Source: Nocardia brasiliensis NBRC 14402
Lineage (GTDB): Bacteria > Actinomycetota > Actinomycetes > Mycobacteriales > Mycobacteriaceae
Length of the DNA stretch: 64,000 bases
Assembly: GCF_000308475.2 (NCBI RefSeq)
Contig: NZ_BAFT02000104.1
Coordinates: forward strand, 1-64,000
Direction: 5' to 3'
Below, piece by piece: positions 42,474 through 51,806 of the stretch; within the stretch, counting starts at the first letter, position 1, and every line of letters starts with the position of its first letter. Under the pieces are notes generated by a model. The model made no database searches. It saw only the letters and a program-made list of their open reading frames with translations, and was not told the DNA's origin. Made by a program: the position numbers and the translations under genes.

Positions 42474-43244
42474 ATGACCTCTGAAAGGGACGGCCGGGGT
42501 AGCCGCCTGGGTTTGCCCGATGTGATCTCGGTGGCGCTGTTCGACCTCGACGGGGTCCTGACCGACACCGCGGCGGTGCACCAGCGAGCCTGGCGAGAGG
42601 TGTTCGACGACTATCTCCGGCAACGCTGCGGGCCGGATTTCGTGCCGTTCTCCAGCGACGACTATCTGCGCTTCGTCGACGGCCGACCGCGGGCCGACGG
42701 GGTGCGGGAGTTCCTGCGGTCCCGCGATATCACGCTGCCGGAGGGGGAGCCGGACGCCGAGCCAGGTATGGACAGCGTGCACGCTCTGGGCAACCGGAAG
42801 AACAGTCTGCTGCTTTCGCTCATCGAGCGCGAAGGTGTCGAGGTCTATCCCAGCTCGGTCGACTATCTGGCGGCGGTCCGCGCCGCGGGGCTGCGGGTGG
42901 CCGTGGTGACGGCCTCGGCCAATGCCGCTGCGGTGCTACAGGTCACGGGGATCGCCGACAGTATCGACGTCCGGGTCGACGGCAACGATGTGGTCCGGCT
43001 CGGCCTGCACGGCAAGCCCGCGCCGGACGGCTTTCTGGAGGCCGCCCGGCGCCTGGACGTGCAGCCGGACGCGGCAGCGGTTTTCGAGGATGCGGTGGCC
43101 GGGGTGACAGCGGGTCACACAGGTGGTTTCGGGTTCGTCGTCGGTGTCGATCGAGTCGGTGACGGCAGGCATCGGCAGGATTTGACCGCGGCGGGCGCGG
43201 ATGTCGTCGTGGCCGACCTGTCGGAGTTGAAGGAGCAGCGGTGA
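42474..43244 (+). CDS. HAD-family phosphatase / beta-phosphoglucomutase-like
   Basis: A 256-residue HAD hydrolase. Motif I is FDLDGVLTD, with nucleophile Asp24 and acid/base Asp26. A helical cap (HQRAWREVFDDYLRQRC) like that of beta-phosphoglucomutases follows, then motif II (VVTASANA), the motif III lysine in GLHGKPAPDGF and motif IV in VFEDAVAG. The GTG of the next gene overlaps its stop by 4 nt (GTGA), so it is coupled to the GH65 phosphorylase: that enzyme would release beta-glucose 1-phosphate and this one would convert it to glucose 6-phosphate. It is transcribed from the SigF-type promoter just upstream, suggesting stress control of trehalose or disaccharide use. Confidence 0.88.
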   Translation: MTSERDGRGSRLGLPDVISVALFDLDGVLTDTAAVHQRAWREVFDDYLRQRCGPDFVPFSSDDYLRFVDGRPRADGVREFLRSRDITLPEGEPDAEPGMDSVHALGNRKNSLLLSLIEREGVEVYPSSVDYLAAVRAAGLRVAVVTASANAAAVLQVTGIADSIDVRVDGNDVVRLGLHGKPAPDGFLEAARRLDVQPDAAAVFEDAVAGVTAGHTGGFGFVVGVDRVGDGRHRQDLTAAGADVVVADLSELKEQR

Positions 43245-45586
43245 CAGCGGACTGTCGTGGCTTCGAGGCGGATCCGTGGCAATTGCGGTGGTGTGGACTG
43301 GATCTGGCCGCGCTGAAACGCACGGAATCGATCTTCGCGCTGGCCAACGGGCACCTCGGCCTGCGCGGCGGCTTGGACGAGGGCGAGCCGGTCGGCGAGC
43401 CGGGCACCTATCTCAACGGCTTCTACGAGAAGCGCCGATTGCCTTATGCCGAAGTAGGTTACGGCTATCCGGAGCAGGGACAGACCGTCGTGAACGTCAC
43501 CGACGGCAAGATCATCCGCCTGCTCGTCGGCGACGAGCCGATGGATCTGCGCTACGGCCACACCGAGGCCCACGAACGCGTGCTCGACTTCCGTTCCGGC
43601 ACACTGCGGCGCAGCACGGTGTGGACCTCGCCCACGGGCCGGTCTGTGCGGATCCGCTCGCAGCGCCTCGTCTCGTTCACCGAGCGGGCCCTCGCGGCGA
43701 TCCGGTACGAGGTCGAGCCGCTCGACGACGATCTGGATCTGGTGATCCAATCGGATCTGCTCGCCAACGAACCGCTGGCGGCGCAGCACGGCGATCCGCG
43801 GGCCGCGGCAAGGCTGGACCGGCCGCTGGTGTCCGATTTCGCCGCGGCCCGGGACTTCCAGGCGGTGCTCGCCCACCACACCGCCCGATCGGAGTTGCGG
43901 ATGGCGGCCGCGATGGACCACGAGCTGACCGCGACGGCCACGCCGCGATGCGCGATCCACGCGGAAGCCGACCTGGCCCGGTTGACGATCGCGGTCGATG
44001 TGGCCCGGGGCGATACGGTGTGCTTGACGAAATACCTCGCGTACGGCTGGTCCAGTCAGCGCTCGACCCCCGCGTTGCGCGCGCAGGTCGAGGCCGCGCT
44101 GGCCGCCGGTATGGAGACCGGATGGGACGAGCTGCTCCAGCGTCAGCGCGCCTACCTGGACGACTTCTGGTCGAGCGCGGATGTCGAGATCGACGGCGAT
44201 CCCGAGATGCAGCAGGCCGTGCGCTTCGCGCTGTTCCACGTGCTGCAGGCGGGGGCGCGCGGCGAGACCAGGGCGATCCCGTCGAAGGGGCTGACCGGGC
44301 CGGGCTACGACGGGCATTCGTTCTGGGACACCGAGACTTTCGTGCTTCCCGTACTCATCCACACGGTGCCCGCCGCCGCCGCGGACGCGTTGCGCTGGCG
44401 GCACACCACGCTCGACCTGGCCCGGCAGCGGGCCCGTGAACTCGGGCAGCCCGGCGCGATGTTCCCGTGGCGTTCGATCAACGGCGAGGAGGGCTCCGGC
44501 TACTGGCCGACCGGCACCGCGGCGGTGCACGTGAATGCCGATATCGCGGATGCCGCCATCCGGTACGTCACCGCGACCGGCGACGAGCGCTTCGAGCGGG
44601 AGTGCGGGGTGGAATTGCTGGTGGAGACCGCCCGCATGTGGACCGGTCTCGGCCACCGGGATTCGGGCGGAACCTTCCGGATCGACGGTGTCACCGGCCC
44701 GGACGAGTATTCGGCGCTGGCCGACAACAACATCTACACGAACCTGATGGCGCAGCGGAATCTGCGCGGGGCTGCTGCGGCGTGCGCGCGGCACCCCGAC
44801 GTTGCGCGGCGTCTCGAGGTCTCCCCGGCCGAGATCGAGCGCTGGCGTGCCGATGCCGAGCAGACGGCGATGCCGTACAACGATGAGCTCGGGGTCCACG
44901 AGCAGTCGGAGGGGTTCACCCGCTACATGCGCTGGGATTTCGCCGCGACCCCGGCCGATCGCTACCCCTTGCTGCTGCACTACCCGTACTTCGACCTGAA
45001 TCGCAAGCAGGTGATCAAGCAGGCGGACCTGACGCTCGCGATGTACCTGTGCCCCAACGCTTTCACGCCGGAGCAGAAGGTACGGAACTTCGACTACTAC
45101 GAGGCGTTGACCGTCCGGGATTCTTCGCTGTCGGCCTGCGCCCAATCGATCCTTGCGGCGGAGGTCGGTAATCTGTCGCTGGCCTTCGACTACTTCGTCG
45201 AGTCCGCGCTCACCGATCTGCACGATCTGCACCAGAACGTCGCGAGCGGACTGCACATCGCCTCGCTCGCGGGCGCATGGAGCTGCTGCGTAGCCGGTTT
45301 CGGCGGCATGCGCGAGTGCGACGGCGAATTGCGTTTCGCGCCAAGGCTACCCGAGCAGCTGAATCGGCTCGCTTTCCGAATTCTCTGGCGCGGCAGTCGT
45401 TTGGCGGTCGAGATCACGCGGGACGCCGTCACCTACCGGCTGCTGTCCGGGGAGTCCTGCACCTTTCGCCATCACGGCGATGCGCACACCGTCGGGCAGG
45501 AACCACTGCTCCTGCCGCTCCCGGATACACCGAGCGAGTCCAAAGCCGAACCGCCGGATGGGCGCGCCCCGTATCGTCGCGCCTGA
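43241..45586 (+). CDS. Glycoside hydrolase family 65 (trehalose/kojibiose/maltose phosphorylase-like)
   Basis: A 781-residue enzyme that would phosphorolyse an alpha-linked disaccharide, inverting at C1 to yield beta-glucose 1-phosphate. The N-terminal beta-sandwich (ANGHLGLRGGLDEG), the (alpha/alpha)6 barrel with SKGLTGPGYDGHSFWDTETF, and the catalytic acid Glu489 in IDGVTGPDEYSALADNN are all present, as are the late FDYYEALTVRDSSLS and AGxW blocks of GH65. Its GTG start overlaps the HAD gene (GTGA). The exact disaccharide cannot be told from sequence by eye; the linked beta-PGM-like HAD supports a phosphorylase rather than hydrolase role. Confidence 0.92.
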   Translation: MTADCRGFEADPWQLRWCGLDLAALKRTESIFALANGHLGLRGGLDEGEPVGEPGTYLNGFYEKRRLPYAEVGYGYPEQGQTVVNVTDGKIIRLLVGDEPMDLRYGHTEAHERVLDFRSGTLRRSTVWTSPTGRSVRIRSQRLVSFTERALAAIRYEVEPLDDDLDLVIQSDLLANEPLAAQHGDPRAAARLDRPLVSDFAAARDFQAVLAHHTARSELRMAAAMDHELTATATPRCAIHAEADLARLTIAVDVARGDTVCLTKYLAYGWSSQRSTPALRAQVEAALAAGMETGWDELLQRQRAYLDDFWSSADVEIDGDPEMQQAVRFALFHVLQAGARGETRAIPSKGLTGPGYDGHSFWDTETFVLPVLIHTVPAAAADALRWRHTTLDLARQRARELGQPGAMFPWRSINGEEGSGYWPTGTAAVHVNADIADAAIRYVTATGDERFERECGVELLVETARMWTGLGHRDSGGTFRIDGVTGPDEYSALADNNIYTNLMAQRNLRGAAAACARHPDVARRLEVSPAEIERWRADAEQTAMPYNDELGVHEQSEGFTRYMRWDFAATPADRYPLLLHYPYFDLNRKQVIKQADLTLAMYLCPNAFTPEQKVRNFDYYEALTVRDSSLSACAQSILAAEVGNLSLAFDYFVESALTDLHDLHQNVASGLHIASLAGAWSCCVAGFGGMRECDGELRFAPRLPEQLNRLAFRILWRGSRLAVEITRDAVTYRLLSGESCTFRHHGDAHTVGQEPLLLPLPDTPSESKAEPPDGRAPYRRA

Positions 45587-45597
45587 AATGCCGTCGG

Positions 45598-46500
45598 CTA
45601 CGGCAGATCCTGGAGCGCGGCGCGGATGACGTCGAGGAACCAGGTCTGGGCGGGGCTGCGGCCGGGCGGTCGACGGGTGTACGCGGCTACTTCGGCGGGG
45701 TCGATCTGCCAGGGGAGTGCGAAGGTGCGCACGGGGTGGGTCCGGGCGAGCGCGCGGGCCACCCGCTGCGGGACGATCGCGACGAGTTCGCTGTCCTGCA
45801 CGACATAGGGCAGGGTGGCGAAACGGGTTACCCGGACCGCGATTCGACGCTCCAGGCCGTGTGCGCGCAGGGCGTGCCTGGGGGCGGGGTGGCCGGTGGC
45901 GCCGTCCACGACGATATGCCGTTCGGCGCGCAGTTCGGCGTCGGTGGGGGCCTGGCTCTGTAGCCGCGGATGGTCGGCCGCGACCATGCCCGCGTAGCCC
46001 TCGGTGAACAGCGGCAGCCTGCTGAGCCGGGCCGAATCCAGGATCGGGGTGGCCACGATCGCGTCCACCCGGCCGCGGGTGAGTTCGTCGGTCGCGGTGG
46101 CGATGTCGAACGCGCGCACCTGCAGGCTCGCGGCGGGCGCGCGGGCGGTGAGTTCCGCGAGCACCCGCGGCAACGAATTGACCTCGCCGAGGTCGGTGAG
46201 CCCGATGGCGAAGCTGATCGGCCCGGAAAGATCGAATTCCTTTGTCGCGCCGATGGTTGCGTCCATCTGCTCGATGGCGGTGCGCAGCGGCGGATAGAGC
46301 CGCTCGGCCTCCGAGCTCGGGACCAGGCCGCCGGGGCCCCGCACGAACAGCTCGTCGCCGAGGCGGCGGCGCAGCTTGCCCAGTCCGTAGCTGACCGTGG
46401 GCTGGGTGACGCCGAGGACGTCGGCCGCCGCGGTCACGCTGCGGGTTTCGTACAGCAGGACGAAGGTTCGGACGAGGTTGAGATCGAACTCCGCGCCCAT
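45598..46500 (-). CDS. LysR-family regulator divergent from the pca operon
   Basis: A 300-residue LysR protein: DLNLVRTFVLLYETRSVTAAADVLGVTQPTVSYGLGKLRRRLGDELFVRG forms the winged helix-turn-helix (residues about 5-65), and the effector domain follows. It is divergent from the transporter-pobA-pca operon across a 102-bp region, the usual arrangement for a LysR activator of aromatic catabolism (PcaQ or PobR type by analogy). Its likely inducer is 4-hydroxybenzoate, protocatechuate or a ring-cleavage product; this is inference from position, since I cannot distinguish ligands by eye. No clear T-N11-A box stands out in the gap. Confidence 0.9.
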   Translation of the reverse strand: MGAEFDLNLVRTFVLLYETRSVTAAADVLGVTQPTVSYGLGKLRRRLGDELFVRGPGGLVPSSEAERLYPPLRTAIEQMDATIGATKEFDLSGPISFAIGLTDLGEVNSLPRVLAELTARAPAASLQVRAFDIATATDELTRGRVDAIVATPILDSARLSRLPLFTEGYAGMVAADHPRLQSQAPTDAELRAERHIVVDGATGHPAPRHALRAHGLERRIAVRVTRFATLPYVVQDSELVAIVPQRVARALARTHPVRTFALPWQIDPAEVAAYTRRPPGRSPAQTWFLDVIRAALQDLP

Positions 46501-46602
46501 AGATCTCCTCTATGCAAGTGGGGAAAAACATCTATTGGATTTCTGATGAGGCCGATCGTAGCGTGATGGCACTCACAACTGCACACCAGAAACGAACTCC
46601 CT

Positions 46603-47835
46603 ATGAAGAAGTTGTTGTCCTGGCCGGCGGTGCTCTGCTGGCTGACCGTGCTGCTGGAGGGCTACGACCTCGTCGTGCTCGGCGCCGTCATTCCCACCCT
46701 GATCGACCAGCGCCATCTCGGATTCACCGCGGCGAGTGCCACTTTCGCCGCCACCATCTCCCTGGTCGGCGTTGCCATCGGCGCGACGGCCTCCGGCCCG
46801 ATAGCGGACCGCTATGGCAGGCGCGGCATGCTGCTCTGCTCGATCGCGGTGTTCTCGCTGTGCACCGCCGCGATACCACTGGCCGGTTCGGTGGGCGTCT
46901 TCGCCGTGTTCCGGCTGATCGCGGGCATCGGTCTGGGCGCCTGCCTGCCGACCGCCTTGACGCTCATGGCCGAGCACATGCCGCCGGCGCGGCGCGCGTT
47001 CGCGAGCACCATCACCATGACCGGCTACCACACCGGCGCGGTGCTGACCGCGCTGCTCGCGCTGCGGGTGATCCCGCACTGGGAGCCGCTGTTCTACGCG
47101 GGTGGCGCGGCCGGTTTCCTGCTGCTGCCGGTGCTGTGGGCCAAGCTGCCGGAGTCGGAGGCATACCTGGCGGCCAAGGGGGCGCCCAACCGGCTGCGAC
47201 CGACCGTGCTGCTGCGTCCGCTGTATGTGCGTGCGACGCTGGGGGTTTGGGTCGGGTCGTTCATGGGCCTGCTGCTCGTGTACGGCTTGAACACCTGGTT
47301 GCCCAAACTGATGCGCGACGCCGGATACAACATGTCGACCTCATTGACCGTGCTGCTCATGCTGAACATCGGCGCGGTGATCGGCCTGCTCACTGCCGGG
47401 ACACTCGCCGACCGGCGCGGGATCAAACCGACGGTCCTGGTATGGTTCGCCGCCGCGGCGCTGTTCCTGGCGGCGCTCAGCGTGCGGATCTCCAGCACCG
47501 CGCTGCTCAATACGCTGGTGCTCGTCACGGGCGTGTTCGTCTTCTCCGCGCAGGTGCTCATCTACGCGTACGTGACGCAGGCCTATCCCGCCGAGATACG
47601 TGCGACCGCAATGGGTTTCGCTGCCGGAGTCGGCAGGCTGGGGGCCATCTCCGGCCCGACGATCACCGGCTGGCTCATCGTCGCCGGCTCGGCGAACCCG
47701 TGGGGCTTCTATCTCTTCGCTGCGGTCGCGGGCATCGGCCTGCTCGCCATGGCCGCGGTGCCGCGGACCACCGTGCACGGACTCGCCCCGGTCGAGCCCG
47801 AGCCGCAGCTCGCGCGAAAAGTGCGACCGGCGTGA
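46603..47835 (+). CDS. pcaK: MFS aromatic acid:H+ symporter (4-hydroxybenzoate/protocatechuate uptake)
   Basis: A 410-residue, 12-helix transporter of the AAHS family. The first helix carries LLEGYDLVVLGAVIPTL with the conserved Asp of PcaK/BenK proteins. Motif A is SGPIADRYGRRGMLL between helices 2 and 3, and the second copy is AGTLADRRGIKPTVLV. The ATG has only a weak ribosome binding site. First gene of the operon and divergent from the LysR regulator, so it would import the substrate that the rest of the operon degrades. The GTG of pobA overlaps its stop by 4 nt. Confidence 0.88.
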   Translation: MKKLLSWPAVLCWLTVLLEGYDLVVLGAVIPTLIDQRHLGFTAASATFAATISLVGVAIGATASGPIADRYGRRGMLLCSIAVFSLCTAAIPLAGSVGVFAVFRLIAGIGLGACLPTALTLMAEHMPPARRAFASTITMTGYHTGAVLTALLALRVIPHWEPLFYAGGAAGFLLLPVLWAKLPESEAYLAAKGAPNRLRPTVLLRPLYVRATLGVWVGSFMGLLLVYGLNTWLPKLMRDAGYNMSTSLTVLLMLNIGAVIGLLTAGTLADRRGIKPTVLVWFAAAALFLAALSVRISSTALLNTLVLVTGVFVFSAQVLIYAYVTQAYPAEIRATAMGFAAGVGRLGAISGPTITGWLIVAGSANPWGFYLFAAVAGIGLLAMAAVPRTTVHGLAPVEPEPQLARKVRPA

Positions 47836-49034
47836 GGGATATCCGCACCCAGGTGGCGATCGTCGGTGCGGGGCCGGCCGGTCTGCTGCTCTCGCATCTG
47901 CTGTACCGCGCCGGGATCGACAGCGTGGTCGTCGACCACCGCGGGTACGACGACATCGCGAGCACCATCCGGGCGGGGATCCTCGAGGCGGGTTCGGTTC
48001 GGCTGCTGGTGGATTCGGGGGTCTCGGACCGGGTGCGCACGGCGGGTGACCGGCACGACGGCGTCGTGCTGCGGTTCGACGGCACGAACCATCGCATCGA
48101 CTTCCAGGAGTCGGTCGGCGAATCCGTGTGGCTCTACCCGCAAACCGAGGTGTTCCTGGACCTGTCGCGGCGGCGCAGCGCCGACGGCGGCGACGTGCGC
48201 TACGGCGTGACCGGCACTGCCGTCGACAGCTCCGGCGACCGTCCGACCGTCACGTTCACCGAATCATGCGGCAGTCCGGTGCGCGTCGAGGCGGATCTGC
48301 TCGTCGGGGCGGACGGCTCGCACTCGATCTGCCGGCACGCTTACCCGCCGGGCGCCCGCAGGGAGTGGTTCCGTGAGTATCCCTTCGCCTGGTTCGGCGT
48401 GCTCGTCGAAGCGCCGCCCTCGCACGACGAATTGATCTACGCCCATTCGGAATTCGGCTTCGCGCTGATCAGCCGGCGCACCGAGGCGTTGCAGCGGATG
48501 TATTTCCAGTGCCCGCCCAGGACGCGGCTCGAGGAATGGGACGAGGATCGGATCTGGTCGCAGCTGCGCCGCCGGGTCGACGGCAACGGGTTCGCCCTGC
48601 GGGAGGGTCCGATCGTCGCCAAGACGGTGCTGCCGTTCCGCTCGTTCGTCACCGCGCCGATGCGCCACGGGAATCTGCTGCTGGCCGGCGATGCGGCGCA
48701 TACGGTGCCGCCCACCGGTGCGAAAGGACTGAACCTCGCCCTCGCCGATGTCGCGGTGCTGGCGGAGGAGATCGCCGAGTTCTATACCCGGCGTGACCCG
48801 GATGTGCTGGACCGGTACACCGAGCGAGCCCTGGACCGGGTGTGGCGCGCCCAGCACTTCTCCTACTGGGCGACCACCATGCTGCACAGCATCGACGGCG
48901 CGTCGCCCTTCGATATCGAACGCCAGCGCGGCGAACTTGCGCTGATCACCGGATCACGTTACGGCGCGGCCTATTTCGCGGAGGGCTACACCGGCTGGGC
49001 GCACCGGAAACCGACCGAACGACGAAAGGAGTGA
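47832..49034 (+). CDS. pobA: 4-hydroxybenzoate 3-monooxygenase
   Basis: A 400-residue FAD enzyme converting 4-hydroxybenzoate to protocatechuate with NAD(P)H and O2. FAD loop QVAIVGAGPAGLLLSHLL, the IRAGILEAGSVRLL region typical of PHBH, DGSHSICRHAYP, and GDAAHTVPPTGAKGLNLALAD near residue 290 are all present. The start is the GTG at 47832 overlapping the transporter stop; longer reading frames upstream are antisense or out-of-phase noise. Feeds directly into the protocatechuate branch encoded downstream. Length is the family norm (about 390-400). Confidence 0.93.
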   Translation: MRDIRTQVAIVGAGPAGLLLSHLLYRAGIDSVVVDHRGYDDIASTIRAGILEAGSVRLLVDSGVSDRVRTAGDRHDGVVLRFDGTNHRIDFQESVGESVWLYPQTEVFLDLSRRRSADGGDVRYGVTGTAVDSSGDRPTVTFTESCGSPVRVEADLLVGADGSHSICRHAYPPGARREWFREYPFAWFGVLVEAPPSHDELIYAHSEFGFALISRRTEALQRMYFQCPPRTRLEEWDEDRIWSQLRRRVDGNGFALREGPIVAKTVLPFRSFVTAPMRHGNLLLAGDAAHTVPPTGAKGLNLALADVAVLAEEIAEFYTRRDPDVLDRYTERALDRVWRAQHFSYWATTMLHSIDGASPFDIERQRGELALITGSRYGAAYFAEGYTGWAHRKPTERRKE

Positions 49035-49036
49035 GC

Positions 49037-49852
49037 GTGGCCAGGATTTCGACCTTGGCGACCGCCGTGGCCGAGCTCGTGCACGATGGCGACATTGTCG
49101 CCCTGGAGGGTTTCACGCACCTGATCCCCGTGGCCGCCGGGCAGGAGATCATCCGGCAGCGCGTGCGCGGGCTGACCCTGGTGCGGATGACCCCGGACAT
49201 CGTGTACGACCAGCTGATCGGCGCGGGCTGCGCGGCCAAGCTGGTGTTCTCGTGGGGCGGCAATCCGGGTGTCGGCTCGCTGCACCGCTTCCGGGACGCG
49301 GTGGAGCACGCCTGGCCGCACGCGCTGGAGCTCGAGGAGCACAGCCACGCGGGCATGGCGAACCGCTATGTCGCGGGAGCGTCCGGTCTGCCGTTCGCGG
49401 TGCTGCGGGGTTACGTCGGCACCGACCTGCCGTCCGTCACCGCGACGATCAAGCCGATCAGCTGCCCGTTCACCGGCGAACAGCTCACCGCGGTGCCCGC
49501 GCTGCGGCCGGATGTCACCGTGATCCACGCCCAGCGGGCGGACCGGGCCGGGAACGTGCAGCTGTGGGGTCTGCTCGGGGTGCAGAAGGAGGCCGTGCTG
49601 GCCGCGCGGCAGAGCCTGGTCACCGTCGAGGAGATCGTGGACGAACTCACCCCGGTGCCCGGCGCGATCGTGTTGCCCGCGTGGGCGATCACCGCGATCG
49701 CCGCGGTGCCCGGCGGCGCGCATCCGTCCTACGCGCAAAGGTATTCCGAGCGCGACAACGCCTTCTACGCGGCTTGGGACCCGATCAGCCGGGACCGTGG
49801 CCGTTTCACCGAATGGCTCGACGAGCACGTCTTCGCGGGGAGTGACGCATGA
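49037..49852 (+). CDS. pcaI: 3-oxoadipate CoA-transferase subunit A
   Basis: A 271-residue alpha subunit of the enzyme moving CoA from succinyl-CoA to beta-ketoadipate. The N-terminal glycine-rich region (GDIVALEGFTHLIP), the SWGGNPGVGSLHRFRDAVE loop and the ADRAGNVQLWG block match PcaI/GctA-type proteins. GTG start at 49037 has AGGAG 5-6 nt upstream and follows the pobA stop by 2 nt. The next gene, pcaJ, overlaps by 4 nt (ATGA). It is slightly longer than Pseudomonas PcaI (about 230), as in other actinobacterial GctA-like members. Confidence 0.9.
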   Translation: MARISTLATAVAELVHDGDIVALEGFTHLIPVAAGQEIIRQRVRGLTLVRMTPDIVYDQLIGAGCAAKLVFSWGGNPGVGSLHRFRDAVEHAWPHALELEEHSHAGMANRYVAGASGLPFAVLRGYVGTDLPSVTATIKPISCPFTGEQLTAVPALRPDVTVIHAQRADRAGNVQLWGLLGVQKEAVLAARQSLVTVEEIVDELTPVPGAIVLPAWAITAIAAVPGGAHPSYAQRYSERDNAFYAAWDPISRDRGRFTEWLDEHVFAGSDA

Positions 49853-50628
49853 ACCGGATTCCGGCCGAAACGGACACCGCGCCGGTGCGAGCCACCGCCG
49901 ACGAGGTGATGACGGTCGCCGCCGCGCGGGCGCTCACCGGCGGCAAACGGTGTTTCGTCGGCATCGGATTGCCTTCCACCGCAGCGAACTTGGCGCGCAC
50001 GACGCACGCGCCGGACCTGGTGCTGATCTATGAGTCCGGCACGCTGGGTTCCAAGCCGGGCAGGCTGCCTGCCTCGATCGGGGACGGGATCCTCGCGGAG
50101 ACCGCGGACGCGGTGATCGGCGTGCCGGAGGTGTTCAACTATTGGCTGCAACCGGGACGCATCGATATCGGTTTTCTCGGTGCCGCGCAACTGGATCGGT
50201 TCGGCAATATCAACACCACCGTCATCGGTGACTATCGCCGGCCGAAGGTGCGCCTGCCGGGCGCGGGTGGCGCGCCCGAGATCGCCGCGTCCTGCGGCGA
50301 GGTGTTCGTGGTGGTCCGCCAATCGCGGCAATCCTTCGTCGAGCGCGTCGATTTCGTCACCTCGTTCGGCCACGGCCGCGGCGGCGGGGAGCGGGCCCGG
50401 CTCGGCCTGCGCGGGGCGGGTCCCACGCGGATCATCACCGATCTCGGGGTCATGCGCCCCGATACCACCGGTGAACTGGTGCTGGTCGCGGTGCATCCCG
50501 GGGTGAGCGTCGAGCAGGTGCGGGCAGCGACCGGCTGGGAGCTGAAAGTCGCTGCGGAACTGCAGGTTACGGAAGCGCCCTCGGCCGCCGAACTCGCCGC
50601 GCTACACGCCTTGCGGGAGGCGTCGTGA
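49849..50628 (+). CDS. pcaJ: 3-oxoadipate CoA-transferase subunit B
   Basis: A 259-residue beta subunit carrying the catalytic glutamate, Glu62 in IYESGTLGSKP, which forms the enzyme-CoA thioester. ALTGGKRCFVGIGLPSTAANLAR is the CoA-binding segment, and QLDRFGNINTTVIGDYRRPKVRLPGAGGAPEIA is the second signature. Partner of pcaI, to which it is coupled by an ATGA overlap; the thiolase gene in turn overlaps its stop (GTGA). Together they make 3-oxoadipyl-CoA. Confidence 0.92.
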   Translation: MNRIPAETDTAPVRATADEVMTVAAARALTGGKRCFVGIGLPSTAANLARTTHAPDLVLIYESGTLGSKPGRLPASIGDGILAETADAVIGVPEVFNYWLQPGRIDIGFLGAAQLDRFGNINTTVIGDYRRPKVRLPGAGGAPEIAASCGEVFVVVRQSRQSFVERVDFVTSFGHGRGGGERARLGLRGAGPTRIITDLGVMRPDTTGELVLVAVHPGVSVEQVRAATGWELKVAAELQVTEAPSAAELAALHALREAS

Positions 50629-51806
50629 ACAGCGCGTTCCTCTACGACGGTGTGCGCACGCCGTTCGGCCGTTACGGCGGCGCACTGGCGGGCGTACGCC
50701 CGGACGATCTCGGCGCGCATGTGTTGCGCACCCTCGCCGAACGGACGGAATTCGACCCCGCGACGGTGGACGACGTGGTCTTCGGCGCGGCCAACCAGGC
50801 CGGAGAGGACAATCGCAACCTCGCCCGGATGGCCGCGTTGCTCGCGGGCTGGCCGACCTCGGTGCCCGGGACGACCGTGAACCGATTGTGCGGGTCGAGT
50901 CTGGACGCGACGCTGCACGCGTCCCGGGCGATCGAGACCGGTGACGCGACGCTCGTCGTGGCGGGCGGGGTCGAATCGATGAGCCGGGCGCCGTGGGTGC
51001 TGACCAAGCCGCCCAAGGGTTTTCCCGCCGGTGACGCGACGATGCACTCGACCACGCTGGGCTGGCGGATGGTCAACCCGGCGCTGCCCGCGGCCTGGAC
51101 GGTCTCGCTGGGCGAGAGCACCGAAGCGCTGGCCGAACGGGTCGGCATCGATCGGGCGGCACAGGACGAGTTCGCCGCGCGCAGTCACCGATCGGCGGCG
51201 CGGGCCTGGGCCGCCGGCTTCTACGACGATCACGTTGTCGCGGTACCGGATACCGGTCTCGACCGGGACGAGCCGATCCGACCCGGCACCACCGTGGCCA
51301 CGCTGGCGGGGTTGCGGCCCGCGTTCCGGGCGAACGGGACGGTGACGGCCGGAAACGCCTCGCCGCTGAGCGACGGGGCGTGCGCGCTGCTGCTCGGCGA
51401 CGAGTCCGTGGCCGACCGGATCGGTCGCGCGCCACTGGCCAGGATCGCCGGGCGCGGAGCGGCGGGGGTGGACCCCGACGTGTTCGGTATAGGCCCGGTG
51501 CGGGCGGCTCGAAACGCGTTGGCGCGCGCCGGAATCGGGTGGGGGGAGATCGGCGTGGTGGAGTTGAACGAGGCGTTCGCCGCGCAATCGGTCGCGTGTC
51601 TGGCCGGCTGGCCCGAGTTGGACCCCGAGATCGTCAACGTCAACGGGGGCGCGATCGCGCTCGGTCATCCGCTGGGCGCGTCCGGCGGCCGGATAGTCGT
51701 GCAGTTGGCCGGGGAAATGCGGCGGCGCGGCATCCGGTGGGGGCTCGCCGCGCTCTGCATCGGCGTCGGTCAGGGACTTGCGGTCGTTCTGGAGGCAGCA
51801 TCATGA
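50625..51806 (+). CDS. pcaF: 3-oxoadipyl-CoA thiolase
   Basis: A 393-residue thiolase cleaving 3-oxoadipyl-CoA with CoA to succinyl-CoA and acetyl-CoA, the last step of the pathway. Catalytic residues are Cys89 (NRLCGSSLDATL), the His in NGGAIALGHPLGASG, and the second Cys in LCIGVGQG. The N-terminal YDGVRTPFGRYGGAL is typical for degradative thiolases. GTG start overlaps pcaJ (GTGA) and its stop overlaps pcaH (ATGA). Confidence 0.92.
   Translation: MNSAFLYDGVRTPFGRYGGALAGVRPDDLGAHVLRTLAERTEFDPATVDDVVFGAANQAGEDNRNLARMAALLAGWPTSVPGTTVNRLCGSSLDATLHASRAIETGDATLVVAGGVESMSRAPWVLTKPPKGFPAGDATMHSTTLGWRMVNPALPAAWTVSLGESTEALAERVGIDRAAQDEFAARSHRSAARAWAAGFYDDHVVAVPDTGLDRDEPIRPGTTVATLAGLRPAFRANGTVTAGNASPLSDGACALLLGDESVADRIGRAPLARIAGRGAAGVDPDVFGIGPVRAARNALARAGIGWGEIGVVELNEAFAAQSVACLAGWPELDPEIVNVNGGAIALGHPLGASGGRIVVQLAGEMRRRGIRWGLAALCIGVGQGLAVVLEAAS

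Noticed and set aside
46501..46602. LysR box between the regulator and the pca operon
   Set aside because: Several weak T-N11-A matches exist, but none is symmetric enough to separate from chance.
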